64,000 nucleotides of DNA from Microbacterium testaceum StLB037 (GTDB lineage: Bacteria > Actinomycetota > Actinomycetes > Actinomycetales > Microbacteriaceae). The notes below the pieces were generated by a model. That model worked only from the letters and a program-made list of their open reading frames with translations, made no database searches and was not told the origin of the DNA. Of the stretch, positions 24,552-31,759 are shown one piece after another. Position 1 is the first letter of the stretch. Every line of letters begins with the position of its first letter. Made by a program: the position numbers and the translations under genes. The DNA lies in assembly GCF_900104345.1 (NCBI RefSeq), contig NZ_FNJN01000003.1, forward strand, positions 434,001 through 498,000. The letters are read 5' to 3'.

Positions 24552-25049
24552 TCACCAGTCGATGGCGCGCGTCTGCCCGATCAGGCACCCGCCGGACGAC
24601 AGGCCGGGCAGCACCGCGGTGACGGGGTTGCCGATCGAGGGGCCGACCTGACCCACCAGGCACTGATCGCCGATGCGGACGGAGAACTCGATGCTCTCGG
24701 CGGGGTTGTCGACCGTGGTCCGGTCGGGCGTCACCTGCATCGCGGCCTTGTCGAAGCCCGCGGCCACGAGAGCGTCGATGTAGGCGCGACCGGCCACCTG
24801 GTCGGGGCCCGACCAGACCCCCGAGACGACCTGGGTGAAGAACGGCAGGTTCTGCGCGGCGGTCCCCCCGGGTACGAGCGCGGGAGCGGCCGGCGTTGTC
24901 GGCGTGGACGTGGACGACGGTGAGGCCGACACCGACGGCGTGGCGGAATCGACGGGGCCGGGAGCGGGCGACTCGCCGGTGCACCCGGCGAGGCCCAGCA
25001 CCGCGACGATGGTCAGGGCGGCGAGGGGACGACCGAGGAGGCGGGACAC
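24552..25049 (-). CDS. DUF6993-type lipoprotein
   Basis: A 165-residue lipoprotein with lipobox LAGC ending at Cys23, a Ser/Thr/Pro-rich linker (residues about 30-58) and a compact C-terminal domain: QNLPFFTQVVSGVWSG, GRAYIDALVAAGFDKAAMQVTPD and SIEFSVRIGDQCLVGQVGP...GGCLIGQTRAIDW with two Cys likely to pair. This is the DUF6993 pattern common in Microbacteriaceae; no function is known. The GTG start is seven bases after TAGACT. Confidence 0.75.
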   Translation of the reverse strand: MSRLLGRPLAALTIVAVLGLAGCTGESPAPGPVDSATPSVSASPSSTSTPTTPAAPALVPGGTAAQNLPFFTQVVSGVWSGPDQVAGRAYIDALVAAGFDKAAMQVTPDRTTVDNPAESIEFSVRIGDQCLVGQVGPSIGNPVTAVLPGLSSGGCLIGQTRAIDW

Positions 25050-25056
25050 GCGTCCG

Positions 25057-25062
25057 AGTCTA
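25057..25062 (-). promoter_or_regulatory. -10 box of DUF6993 lipoprotein gene
   Basis: TAGACT on the minus strand, seven bases before the GTG. Confidence 0.5.
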
Positions 25063-25144
25063 CGGACCCCTCCGCCCCACCCCGCTCCGGACGACGCGAT
25101 CGCCCGCGCCGCGACCGTCCCCCGCGCCGCCGTGAACCCCCGAC

Positions 25145-25675
25145 TCAGAACGGACCGGCCGCGTCTTCGTCCGACGACGATCCCCCGCTGCCCCCGGCGC
25201 TCGCGCCGACCATCTCGACGTCACCGGCGAGCCCCTCCGACGCCCCGGGGAGCGCCCATTGCTCGTCCGCCTCCGGCCCCGCCGCCTCTGAGGCCGCGAC
25301 GCTCGCGGCGTCCGGCGACCGCGCCGCCTTCTCGAAGCGCGTGGTGCCCCACCGCAGGTCGTGGCCGATGGCGTCGGCGACGACGTCGGCGCTCACCCCG
25401 CGTTTGACGTCGTTCTCCCACTCGCGCAGCCGCAGACGGCCGGTCAGGACGACCCGCTGGCCCTTCCGCAGGGAGTGCAGCGCGTGAGCCCCGAGGTCTC
25501 CGAACGCCGAGACGTTGTAGTAGTTCGTGTGCCCGTCCACCCACTCCCCGCGCTCGCGATCGAGTCTGCGCTCGCCGACGGCGATCCGGAAGGCCGCGAT
25601 CGGCCCGCCTCCGCGCGTGGCGCGTTGCTCCAGCTCGCCGACGATGTTGCCCACCAGGGTGATGTGATCGCTCAT
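25145..25675 (-). CDS. ssb: Single-stranded DNA-binding protein
   Basis: A 176-residue SSB-like protein. The OB fold spans residues 1-105 (SDHITLVGNIVGELEQRAT, IAAFRIAVGERRLDRERGEW, NYYNVSAFGDLGAHALHSLRKGQRV, VLTGRLRLREWEND). The tail is acidic and Gly/Ser-rich, ending DEDAAGPF, close to the DDDIPF partner-binding tip of housekeeping SSBs. The fold deviates enough (RKGQRVVLTGRLRLREW) that this is probably the second, SsbB-like paralogue rather than the essential SSB. AGAGGA precedes the ATG. Confidence 0.85.
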   Translation of the reverse strand: MSDHITLVGNIVGELEQRATRGGGPIAAFRIAVGERRLDRERGEWVDGHTNYYNVSAFGDLGAHALHSLRKGQRVVLTGRLRLREWENDVKRGVSADVVADAIGHDLRWGTTRFEKAARSPDAASVAASEAAGPEADEQWALPGASEGLAGDVEMVGASAGGSGGSSSDEDAAGPF

Positions 25676-25706
25676 ATCCGTTGTTCCTCTCGACGTGGTG
25701 TGCGCC

Positions 25707-25735
25707 CCGGCATCCGTGTGCCCGACGGATGCCGG
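25707..25735. repeat. 11-bp perfect hairpin upstream of ssb
   Basis: CCGGCATCCGT and ACGGATGCCGG around a seven-base loop, 32 bases upstream of the ssb start. It may be in the ssb leader or promoter. Confidence 0.5.
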
Positions 25736-25752
25736 AGCCACGCTCAGAATGA

Positions 25753-25785
25753 CCGGATCGACGCGTACGCCGCGGGTCGATCCGG
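25753..25785. repeat. 10-bp perfect hairpin upstream of ssb
   Basis: CCGGATCGAC and GTCGATCCGG around a 13-base centre, 17 bases beyond the first hairpin, in the gap between divergent ssb and the 25882 gene. Confidence 0.5.
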
Positions 25786-25869
25786 CCGTTCCGTGGATGG
25801 TTCGGACGATCAGGCGCCTGGGGAGGACGGACCCCGGGGACGACCGGCGTCGATGTCGGAGGTTGGTTC

Positions 25870-25875
25870 TACCGT
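25870..25875 (+). promoter_or_regulatory. -10 box of 25882 gene
   Basis: TACCGT, six bases before the ATG at 25882. Confidence 0.45.
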
Positions 25876-25881
25876 CATCCC

Positions 25882-26139
25882 ATGAGCACCGCACTGTGGA
25901 ACGACCTCGCTCCGGCACCGCGTCCGGCCGGGTGGGGAGCGGCGACGCACGTCGCCGCGGGCCTGTGGCGCATCGCCGATCCGCGCGGCATCGTGGTCGG
26001 TCATATCCGTGCGATCTCCGCCGACGGGGGGTGGCGTTACGCCGCCGAGCGGTTCCACTCCGCCTCTGGCAGCTTCCGTCGCCTCGGCGAGTTCTGGTCG
26101 TCCGCCGACGCCGTCGAGTGTTTGCGGTACCTCCGGTAG
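25882..26139 (+). CDS. Small hypothetical protein, W-VxGxI-YR-LG pattern
   Basis: An 85-residue protein. After a 25-residue lead it reads LWRIADPRGIVVGHI (Trp29, VVGHI 38-42), WRYAAERF (51-58) and RRLGEFWSSADAVECLRYL (66-84). The order of short strands followed by one helix matches the SOS-boxed protein at 2201-2461 and the 69-residue protein at 28324-28533. Function unknown; a three-strand/helix DNA-binding fold is possible. Leaderless start six bases after TACCGT. Confidence 0.6.
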   Translation: MSTALWNDLAPAPRPAGWGAATHVAAGLWRIADPRGIVVGHIRAISADGGWRYAAERFHSASGSFRRLGEFWSSADAVECLRYLR

Positions 26140-26187
26140 AACCGTGCGGCGCTCGGCATCCGGTCTCCCGGTGCGGTCGGGCTGTGC

Positions 26188-27606
26188 TCAGACGACGGTG
26201 GTGAAGTCCGTTCGAGAAGGGATCGCGCTTCCGCCGCGCACGTCGTCCCACGCTGAGCGCAGAATGCCGACCGCCCGCCGCAACGTCGACGGCGACGCGG
26301 TGAACGGCACGCGCAGACGACGGTCGTGGCCGCCCTCCACGGCGAATCGCGATCCGGCGGAGAGGGCGAGCCCTCGTGCCCGCGCCGACATCACCAACGG
26401 CGTGCTCAGCGGCTCGCCGATCCCCACCCAGAGCGACACACCGCCGTGCACCTCGGGCACGTCCCACTCCGGAAACAGTCGCCTCAGCTCCTCGACCAGG
26501 CTGTCGCGACCCGCACGCAGCAGGGTGCCGCGCTGCGCGGCGATCTCGTCGAGTCGCGGGATGAGGCGCGCCGCGATGGCCTGCTCGAGCTCGGGAGTCC
26601 CCAGATCGTGCACGGGTCGACCGCTGGCTAGGCGCCGCACGATGTCGGGCGCTGCGCGCACCCACCCGACGCGCAGTCCACCCCACACCGTCTTGCCGAG
26701 GGAGCCGACGCGGATCACGCGCTCATGCTCGGGAAATGCCGCCGACTGCGATCGCCGATCGATGTCGAGCTGTGCGGTGGTCTCATCGAGGACCAGGAGA
26801 GTCCCGACCGAGCGCGCGCCCACGACGAAGGCATCCGTCTCGTCCGCGGTCATGGTGCGTCCCGTCGGGTTGTGGAAGTCGGGCATCAGGTACGCCAGCG
26901 AGGGCAGCGCCCTCGCGAACGTCTGCTCCGCGCGCTCGAGGTCCCATCCGTGGGTGGAGTCGACCGGCACGCCCACCAGGCGTGCCCCGACCCGACGGAA
27001 CGCATCCGCCGCGTGAGGGTAGGTGGGGGTCTCGATCATGACCCGGTCGGCGCGGTGCAGGAGCACCGAGGCGATCAGGTGGATCGCACTCTGCGCCCCC
27101 GTCGTCACGAGGATCTGGTCGGCGGAGGTGGCGAGACCTCTCGCGCGGTAGTGCTCGGCGATCGCGGTACGCAGGCCCACATCGCCGACGACGTCGTATC
27201 CGATCCGCGCGACGAGTGCCGGAGCGTCCTGGATGACCTCCGCCATGATCCCCGGAAGCCCGGGCCAGGCCGCGGGGCTCGCCTGCTGCAGATCGATCGT
27301 CTCGGCGTCCGGTTCGTGCCGGCCCGGGTCGGTCCGACGCAGGGGCAGGGTGACGCTCCCGCTCCCGCGCAGGCTCTCGATGTGTCCGGTGTCGCGCAGG
27401 CTCTGGTAGGCGGCGGCGACAGTGGTGCGACTCACTCCCAGAATCGCCGCCAGCTCACGCTCGGCGGGGAGGGCCGTGGCCGGAGCGAGGCGATTGTCCA
27501 AGCAGAGAAGGCGGACGCCGTCGGCGAGTGCCTCATAGGCGGGGCCGTATCCCCGCCAGCCACCGAGAGAAGCAGCGAGGGTACGGGCCGATACGCGCGA
27601 GTCCAT
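26188..27606 (-). CDS. MocR/YczR-type PLP-dependent regulator
   Basis: A 472-residue GntR-family regulator fused to a type-I aminotransferase fold. The winged helix is at about 25-90 (LPAERELAAILGVSRTTVAAAYQSLRD). The aminotransferase domain has VTTGAQSAIHLIASVLL, MPDFHNPTGRTM and the PLP lysine in GSLGKTVWGGLRVGWV. It diverges from a YczE-like membrane protein gene across 61 bases, the arrangement of YczR/YczE pairs, so it most likely controls that gene and itself. The ATG is six bases after TACGGT. Confidence 0.9.
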   Translation of the reverse strand: MDSRVSARTLAASLGGWRGYGPAYEALADGVRLLCLDNRLAPATALPAERELAAILGVSRTTVAAAYQSLRDTGHIESLRGSGSVTLPLRRTDPGRHEPDAETIDLQQASPAAWPGLPGIMAEVIQDAPALVARIGYDVVGDVGLRTAIAEHYRARGLATSADQILVTTGAQSAIHLIASVLLHRADRVMIETPTYPHAADAFRRVGARLVGVPVDSTHGWDLERAEQTFARALPSLAYLMPDFHNPTGRTMTADETDAFVVGARSVGTLLVLDETTAQLDIDRRSQSAAFPEHERVIRVGSLGKTVWGGLRVGWVRAAPDIVRRLASGRPVHDLGTPELEQAIAARLIPRLDEIAAQRGTLLRAGRDSLVEELRRLFPEWDVPEVHGGVSLWVGIGEPLSTPLVMSARARGLALSAGSRFAVEGGHDRRLRVPFTASPSTLRRAVGILRSAWDDVRGGSAIPSRTDFTTVV

Positions 27607-27612
27607 GCGGCC

Positions 27613-27618
27613 ACCGTA
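27613..27618 (-). promoter_or_regulatory. -10 box of yczR-like gene
   Basis: TACGGT on the minus strand, with TTGGGG (27641-27636) as -35 at 17-base spacing; leaderless start. Confidence 0.5.
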
Positions 27619-27623
27619 GTCGA

Positions 27624-27659
27624 ATTGGCATCGTGCCCCAAAGCCAATCCCGTGATTGG
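27624..27659. promoter_or_regulatory. Candidate YczR operator (three ATTGG boxes)
   Basis: ATTGGC (27624-27629), GCCAAT (27643-27648) and GATTGG (27654-27659) form two inverted repeats sharing the middle box: ATTGGC-N13-GCCAAT and CCAATC-N4-GATTGG. They cover both divergent promoters. Confidence 0.55.
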
Positions 27660-27667
27660 ATCGCCAC

Positions 27668-28276
27668 ATGTCTTCTCGGATCCTGCGCCTCTTCTTCGGA
27701 CTCGTGCTCTACGGCTTCGGCTGCGCCGTCACCGTCGCGGCCGGCCTGGGAGTCGACCCGTGGACGGTCTTCGCGCAGGGCCTCTCGCGAGTGACGGGGA
27801 TCGGCATCGGCTGGATCACGAACATCGTCGGCCTCGGCGTGCTGCTGCTCTGGATCCCCCTGCGTCAGAAGCCGGGGGTGGGAACCGTGGCGAACATCCT
27901 GCTCGTCGGGACGAGCCTCCAGCTCTCGCTCGGGCTGCTCCCCCACCCCGACACCTTCTGGCTGCAAGCCCTCATGCTCGTCGCCGGCGTGGTGCTGGTG
28001 GCCGTGGCATCCGGGCTCTACATCGGAGCGCACTTCGGCCCCGGCCCGCGCGACGGCCTCATGACCGGAATGCACGCGCGCTTCGGCTGGCCGATCTGGG
28101 CGTGCCGCCTCGGCGTCGAGGGGTCGGTGCTCGTCCTCGGGTGGCTGCTCGGCGGCACCGTCGGCATCGGGACCGTCGTCTTCGCGCTGGGGATCGGGCC
28201 GTTGGTCCACCTCGCCCTGCCGCTGCTGGCCACTCCGAAGCCCGCGGCGCCCGCGCGGACGATGGCATCCGCCTGA
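27668..28276 (+). CDS. YczE-like integral membrane protein
   Basis: A 202-residue membrane protein with about five hydrophobic helices. The first line LFFGLVLYGFGCAVTVAAGLGVDPWTVFAQGLS and the later HFGPGPRDGLMTGMHARFGWP are hallmark YczE/DUF6198 motifs. In Bacillus, YczE affects lipopeptide synthetase activity; the general function is unclear. It is paired with the divergent MocR-type regulator, likely its activator. The start is ATG 27668; no ribosome site is visible and a TTGGAT lies six bases before. Confidence 0.85.
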   Translation: MSSRILRLFFGLVLYGFGCAVTVAAGLGVDPWTVFAQGLSRVTGIGIGWITNIVGLGVLLLWIPLRQKPGVGTVANILLVGTSLQLSLGLLPHPDTFWLQALMLVAGVVLVAVASGLYIGAHFGPGPRDGLMTGMHARFGWPIWACRLGVEGSVLVLGWLLGGTVGIGTVVFALGIGPLVHLALPLLATPKPAAPARTMASA

Positions 28277-28283
28277 GACACCG

Positions 28284-28322
28284 CGGTGGGGCGGCTCCCG
28301 CGGACCGGGAGCCGCCCCACCG
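28284..28322. terminator. Bidirectional terminator, 17-bp perfect stem
   Basis: Arms at 28284-28300 and 28306-28322 pair perfectly around a five-base loop, filling the gap between convergent genes. Confidence 0.85.
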
Positions 28323-28323
28323 T

Positions 28324-28533
28324 TCAGTGCTCGCGGAACTCGGGCCGCTCGCTGCCGGGCTTGAGGTGCGAGTGCACGGCGTTCTTGGCGATCTCCATGG
28401 AGGGGTACACGCCCAGGGGCTCGTCCTTGCCGGCCATGTGAACGCGGTAGCCGTCGCTGTCTTTCTGGATCTTCCCGACGACGCCGTTCGGACCGTAGGC
28501 CACCCAGATGCGTCGCGTCGCAGTCTCGGACAT
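28324..28533 (-). CDS. 69-residue conserved hypothetical protein
   Basis: The product reads RRIWVAYGPNGVVGKIQKD (Trp10, VVGKI 18-22), GYRVHMAGKDEPLG (28-41) and VYPSMEIAKNAVHSHL (42-57). Three short strands and a helix are predicted, and the spacing W-VVGxI-YR-LG-helix recurs in two other small proteins of this window. An AGGAG-like site lies upstream (AAAGGAGCACTC before ATG). No function is known to me. Confidence 0.7.
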   Translation of the reverse strand: MSETATRRIWVAYGPNGVVGKIQKDSDGYRVHMAGKDEPLGVYPSMEIAKNAVHSHLKPGSERPEFREH

Positions 28534-28634
28534 GAGTGCTCCTTTGCTCTCTTTCGCCGGAATGTACAGCCGCCGCGGCAGATGTGCCAGGGGCTGGCGC
28601 GCCGGGAACGCCTCGGGCGATATCCTGAGATCGA

Positions 28635-28710
28635 CCCCCAGTAGCTCAGTGGATAGAGCAGCGGCCTTCTAATCCGCCGGTCACACGTTCGAATCGTGTC
28701 TGGGGGACCA
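28635..28710 (+). tRNA. tRNA-Arg(TCT)
   Basis: Acceptor CCCCCAG/CTGGGGG, D-arm AGCTCAGTGGATAGAGC, anticodon loop CTTCTAA (TCT) and T-loop TTCGAAT form a complete cloverleaf with discriminator A at 28707 and encoded CCA. Confidence 0.95.
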
Positions 28711-28733
28711 GAGCCGGTGTCGGCACCCCTCAC

Positions 28734-28739
28734 TAGGAT
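28734..28739 (+). promoter_or_regulatory. -10 box of orn
   Basis: TAGGAT, six bases before the ATG at 28746, just past the tRNA-Arg gene. Confidence 0.45.
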
Positions 28740-28745
28740 GTGGGG

Positions 28746-29372
28746 ATGGTAAACGCCTCCGAGAACGACCGGCTCGTCTGGATCGACTGCGAGATGACCG
28801 GGCTCGACCTGGCCGTCGACGAGCTCGTCGAGATCGCCGTCGTCATCACCGATTTCGAGCTCAACGTGCTCGACCCCGGTTTCCAGATCGTGATCAAGCC
28901 CGACGCCTCGGCCCTCGCCAACATGGGCGAGTTCGTCACCGAGATGCACCGCTCCTCGGGTCTGCTCGCCGAGATCCCGAACGGGGTGAGCCTTGCGGAT
29001 GCCGAGTTCCAGACCCTCGAGTACATCCAGCGGTTCGCGCCCGTCGAGGGCAAGGCTCCTCTCGCCGGCAACACGATCGGCACCGACCGCATGTTCCTGG
29101 CGAAGTACATGCCGCGCGTCGACCGCTGGCTCCACTACCGCAACGTCGACGTGTCGAGCATCAAGGAGCTCTCGCGTCGCTGGTATCCGCGCGCCTACTT
29201 CCAGGCCCCGGCGAAGAACGGCGGACACCGCGCGCTCGCCGACATCCGCGAATCGATCCGCGAGCTCGCCTACTACCGCGCCGCGGTGTTCGTGCCCCAG
29301 CCGGGCCCGACGAGCGACGAGGCGAAGGCCGTCTCGGCCTCGGCCGTGTCGTCGTTCACGCTGGACGTATGA
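28746..29372 (+). CDS. orn: Oligoribonuclease
   Basis: A 208-residue DEDDh 3'-5' exoribonuclease that degrades 2-5 nt RNAs and pGpG. Motifs: LVWIDCEMTGLDLAVDELVEIAVVITD (Exo I), GNTIGTDRMFLAKYMP (Exo II) and HRALADIRESIREL (Exo III with catalytic His). ATG 28746 gives the family start right before ENDRLVWIDCEM. The gene lies between tRNA-Arg and tRNA-His. Confidence 0.95.
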   Translation: MVNASENDRLVWIDCEMTGLDLAVDELVEIAVVITDFELNVLDPGFQIVIKPDASALANMGEFVTEMHRSSGLLAEIPNGVSLADAEFQTLEYIQRFAPVEGKAPLAGNTIGTDRMFLAKYMPRVDRWLHYRNVDVSSIKELSRRWYPRAYFQAPAKNGGHRALADIRESIRELAYYRAAVFVPQPGPTSDEAKAVSASAVSSFTLDV

Positions 29373-29386
29373 CATAATCGTTCAGT

Positions 29387-29404
29387 TGTCTGCTGCGGCA
29401 GACA
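29387..29404 (+). other. Small hairpin before tRNA-His
   Basis: TGTCTGC and GCAGACA around TGCG, between the orn stop and the tRNA-His 5' end. It could end orn mRNA or mark tRNA leader processing. Confidence 0.35.
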
Positions 29405-29407
29405 CAT

Positions 29408-29484
29408 GGTGGCTATAGCTCAGTCGGTAGAGCACCGCGTTGTGGTCGCGGGGGTCGCGGGTTCAAGTCCCGTTAGCCACCCCA
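29408..29484 (+). tRNA. tRNA-His(GTG)
   Basis: Acceptor GTGGCTA/TAGCCAC with the His-specific extra G at 29408 opposite discriminator C (29481), anticodon loop TTGTGGT (GTG), T-loop TTCAAGT and encoded CCA. Confidence 0.96.
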
Positions 29485-29489
29485 ACGAA

Positions 29490-29523
29490 GAAGGCCCGGT
29501 CGAGCATCGCTCGCCGGGCCTTC
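29490..29523 (+). terminator. Terminator after tRNA-His
   Basis: GAAGGCCCGG and CCGGGCCTTC with an inner CGAG/CTCG extension around the loop, then TTCGTCATT. It ends the tRNA-His transcript. Confidence 0.8.
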
Positions 29524-29626
29524 GTCATTCGCGACCGGCGCTCCCCCGCGCCGTAGAATCGACACGGAACGTCGGCGTGATCTGTCGGCATCCGATGGAC
29601 GGCTCGAGACCCCCGGGAGGCCCGCC

Positions 29627-30004
29627 GTGAACGACCGCGTCGACGCGCGCCCGGCCCTCGAGATGGATGCGTCTGCGTTCGAAGAACTGGTCGTCGACGA
29701 GCTGGATCAGCTCCCCGACGACATGGTGGACGGTCTCGATAACATCGTCTTCGTCGTCGAGGACCGCCCCGAGGACGGGTCCCTGGATCTCCTCGGGCTG
29801 TACGACGGCTGGGCGTTGACGGAACGAGAGCGCTACGGCGTCGGCGAGCTCCCCGATCGCATCATCGTGTACCGGGAGCCGCACCTCGCCGCCTGCCACG
29901 ACGAGGCGGAACTGCGCGACGAGATCCACACGACGCTCGTCCACGAGATCGCGCACTTCTATGGCATCGACGACGAACGCCTCCACGAGCTGGGGTGGGC
30001 GTGA
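29627..30004 (+). CDS. Minimal zincin metallopeptidase family protein
   Basis: A 125-residue protein of the small metallopeptidase family (DUF1025 type). The zinc motif is HEIAHFYGIDDERLHELGW, an HExxHxxGxxxxH signature near the C-terminus. The front half (AFEELVVDELDQLPDDMVDGLDNI) matches the family. GTG 29627 is preceded by GGGAGG; an ATG at 29663 is also possible. It forms a run with clpS and the DUF2017 gene, joined by TGATG. Confidence 0.85.
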   Translation: MNDRVDARPALEMDASAFEELVVDELDQLPDDMVDGLDNIVFVVEDRPEDGSLDLLGLYDGWALTERERYGVGELPDRIIVYREPHLAACHDEAELRDEIHTTLVHEIAHFYGIDDERLHELGWA

Positions 30005-30309
30005 TGGCGGGCGTGGCGAGTCCCGACCTCGATCTCGACGTCGACCTCGAGACCGATCTGACGGCGGCTCCGCCAGCGTCGTGGCAGACCGTGGTGTGGA
30101 ACGACCCCGTGAACCTCATGAGCTACGTCACCCACATCTTCCGCACCTACTTCGGCTACGACGCCGCGACCGCGAACCGGCTGATGCTCGCCGTGCACCA
30201 CGACGGCCACGCCGTGGTGGCCCGAGGGCCACGCGAAGTCATGGAAGCCCACGTGCAGGCGATGCACGACTTCGGCCTCTGGGCCACCGTCAGGAAGGAC
30301 CCCGCATGA
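30004..30309 (+). CDS. clpS: ClpS adaptor
   Basis: A 101-residue adaptor that hands N-degron substrates to ClpC/ClpA-ClpP. The core is WQTVVWNDPVNLMSYVTHIF, with the N-end-rule pocket residues, then RLMLAVHHDGHAVVARGPRE for Clp binding. A flexible acidic N-terminal tail of about 25 residues precedes it. The ATG shares bases with the stop of the preceding gene, and its own stop overlaps the DUF2017 start (ATGA). Confidence 0.93.
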   Translation: MAGVASPDLDLDVDLETDLTAAPPASWQTVVWNDPVNLMSYVTHIFRTYFGYDAATANRLMLAVHHDGHAVVARGPREVMEAHVQAMHDFGLWATVRKDPA

Positions 30310-30788
30310 GCGAGCGCGTCGTCGTGCTGGAGATCAGCGGCCTCGAGGCCCTGCATCTGGCCGGCATCGTGGGACAGTTCCGCGATCTGCTGGCGGACTC
30401 CCGCGCGGGCGAGGACCCGGCGGTGGAACGCCTGCTCCCGGATGCCTACCCCGACGACGCAGCTGCCAGTCGGGAGTTCCGGCGTCTGACCGGCGGGGAC
30501 CTCCTCGAGCGTCGGTCGCAGGACGTCGCCACGGTTCTTCACACCCTCGGCCTCGACGGTGCGGACCTCGACCCCGAGAGCGATCCTGATGCGACGATCG
30601 CCGTCGCCCTCGGTGAGACCGAGGCCCTGGCGTGGATGCGCACGCTCTCGGCGCTGCGACTGGTTATGGCGACCCGTCTCGGCATCCAGAACGACGACGA
30701 TCACGATCCCGAAGACCCGCGCTACGGCGTGTACGACTGGATCGGCTATCGCCTCGACGGTCTCGTCGCAACTCTCGATCGCGCGTGA
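30306..30788 (+). CDS. DUF2017 protein linked to ClpS
   Basis: A 160-residue actinobacterial protein of unknown function (DUF2017), typically encoded right after clpS. It is largely helical: LEALHLAGIVGQFRDLL, then a RRLTGGDLLERRSQDVATVLHTL segment and EALAWMRTLSALRLVMATRLGI. Its fixed neighbourhood suggests a role with ClpS or Clp proteolysis, which is inference. Confidence 0.85.
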   Translation: MSERVVVLEISGLEALHLAGIVGQFRDLLADSRAGEDPAVERLLPDAYPDDAAASREFRRLTGGDLLERRSQDVATVLHTLGLDGADLDPESDPDATIAVALGETEALAWMRTLSALRLVMATRLGIQNDDDHDPEDPRYGVYDWIGYRLDGLVATLDRA

Positions 30789-30807
30789 GCGGCGTCGTCG
30801 ACGTACC

Positions 30808-31401
30808 TTACGGGACGGAGACGACCAGATCGGCCAGCCGTTCCGGATGATGCGCCTCGAGATGCCGGTCCTCCTGCGCGGCCCAGCGGTCCCAATGCGG
30901 ACGGTAGGTGTCGCCGTCGCGGTCGAGGGCGCGCGCCTTGCGGGACGCCAACGGAGCCTCGACCCACACCGACACGTCGGCGAGTCGCGCGACCTCAGGG
31001 GTGAGAAGTCCCGATCCTTCGACCACCAGCGGCAGCGAGGGGTCGACGGCGTATGCCTCGGCTCGCGCGCTCGCTTCCCAGTCCCACCGCTCCCAGACGC
31101 CGATCAGCCCCCGCGCGTGCGGTGAGAGGATGACCCGCCGGGCGTATTCGACGCCGTCGGCGAGGCCGTCCCAGCCGGGGTAGACGTCGTCGAGGGCGAC
31201 GAGTTGCACGCGTCCGTGGCCCGGCCATGCCGCGACCAGGCGTCGAGCGAAGGAGCTCTTCCCCGCGCCACTACGCCCGTCGAGGGCGACGACGGGGTTC
31301 GCGGCGCCGACCGCGACGATGCGCGCCGACACCGCGGCAATAGCCGCAGTGAGGGCGTCGGCGACCGGGTCCGCGTTACTTCTTGAGGGCGCGGATGACA
31401 C
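30808..31401 (-). CDS. P-loop kinase, uridine-kinase-like
   Basis: A P-loop NTPase of about 197 residues. Walker A is VVALDGRSGAGKSSFARRL. LVALDDVYPGWDGLADG resembles the substrate loop of uridine/phosphoribulokinase-like kinases, and LPLVVEGSGLLTPEVARLADVSVWVEAP is the Walker B region. The start is uncertain: GTG 31401 overlaps the upstream gene by 26 bases, while GTG 31332 would leave only 17 residues before the P-loop strand. The substrate is unknown. Confidence 0.75.
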   Translation of the reverse strand: MSSAPSRSNADPVADALTAAIAAVSARIVAVGAANPVVALDGRSGAGKSSFARRLVAAWPGHGRVQLVALDDVYPGWDGLADGVEYARRVILSPHARGLIGVWERWDWEASARAEAYAVDPSLPLVVEGSGLLTPEVARLADVSVWVEAPLASRKARALDRDGDTYRPHWDRWAAQEDRHLEAHHPERLADLVVSVP

Positions 31402-31696
31402 GGCTGAGGGCGCGACCGGCCACCCACACGAACGGGATGCCGACGGCGAGCAACGCGACGAGGTTCGGGTCGAAGCGCAGATCGTCTCCGCGGCGGATGT
31501 AAGCGCCGAGGGGCAGCGTGTAGCCACCGCCCCCGCCGCCACCGTTGCCCTGCTCGTCGGAGCCGCCGCCGTACCCGGCCCAGGTGAGGGCGACGGGGAT
31601 CATCTTGACGCCGTTCACGTCCTGCTGCTCCCCGTAGGCGGAGGTGACGCCGAAGCTGGTGGCTTGCTTGCCGAGTTCCAAAGCGATGTTGGGCAT
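31376..31696 (-). CDS. GerW/YtfJ-like protein
   Basis: A 106-residue protein. GVTSAYGEQQDVNGVKMIPVALTWAG, a Gly-rich GGGGGGG stretch, then YTLPLGAYIRRGDDLRFDPN match the GerW (sporulation protein YtfJ) pattern, followed by a C-terminal TM-like segment (LVALLAVGIPFVWVAGRAL). In Bacillus YtfJ is spore-linked; this organism is not expected to sporulate, so the role differs. Leaderless start: TACGGT six bases upstream. Confidence 0.7.
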   Translation of the reverse strand: MPNIALELGKQATSFGVTSAYGEQQDVNGVKMIPVALTWAGYGGGSDEQGNGGGGGGGYTLPLGAYIRRGDDLRFDPNLVALLAVGIPFVWVAGRALSRVIRALKK

Positions 31697-31702
31697 GGCT
31701 CC

Positions 31703-31708
31703 ACCGTA
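31703..31708 (-). promoter_or_regulatory. -10 box of GerW-like gene
   Basis: TACGGT on the minus strand, six bases before the ATG at 31696. Confidence 0.45.
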
Positions 31709-31759
31709 GCGGCCCGGCCTCGGAGCATCGAGGGGCGTTGCGCGACCGGGACCGGCGTG

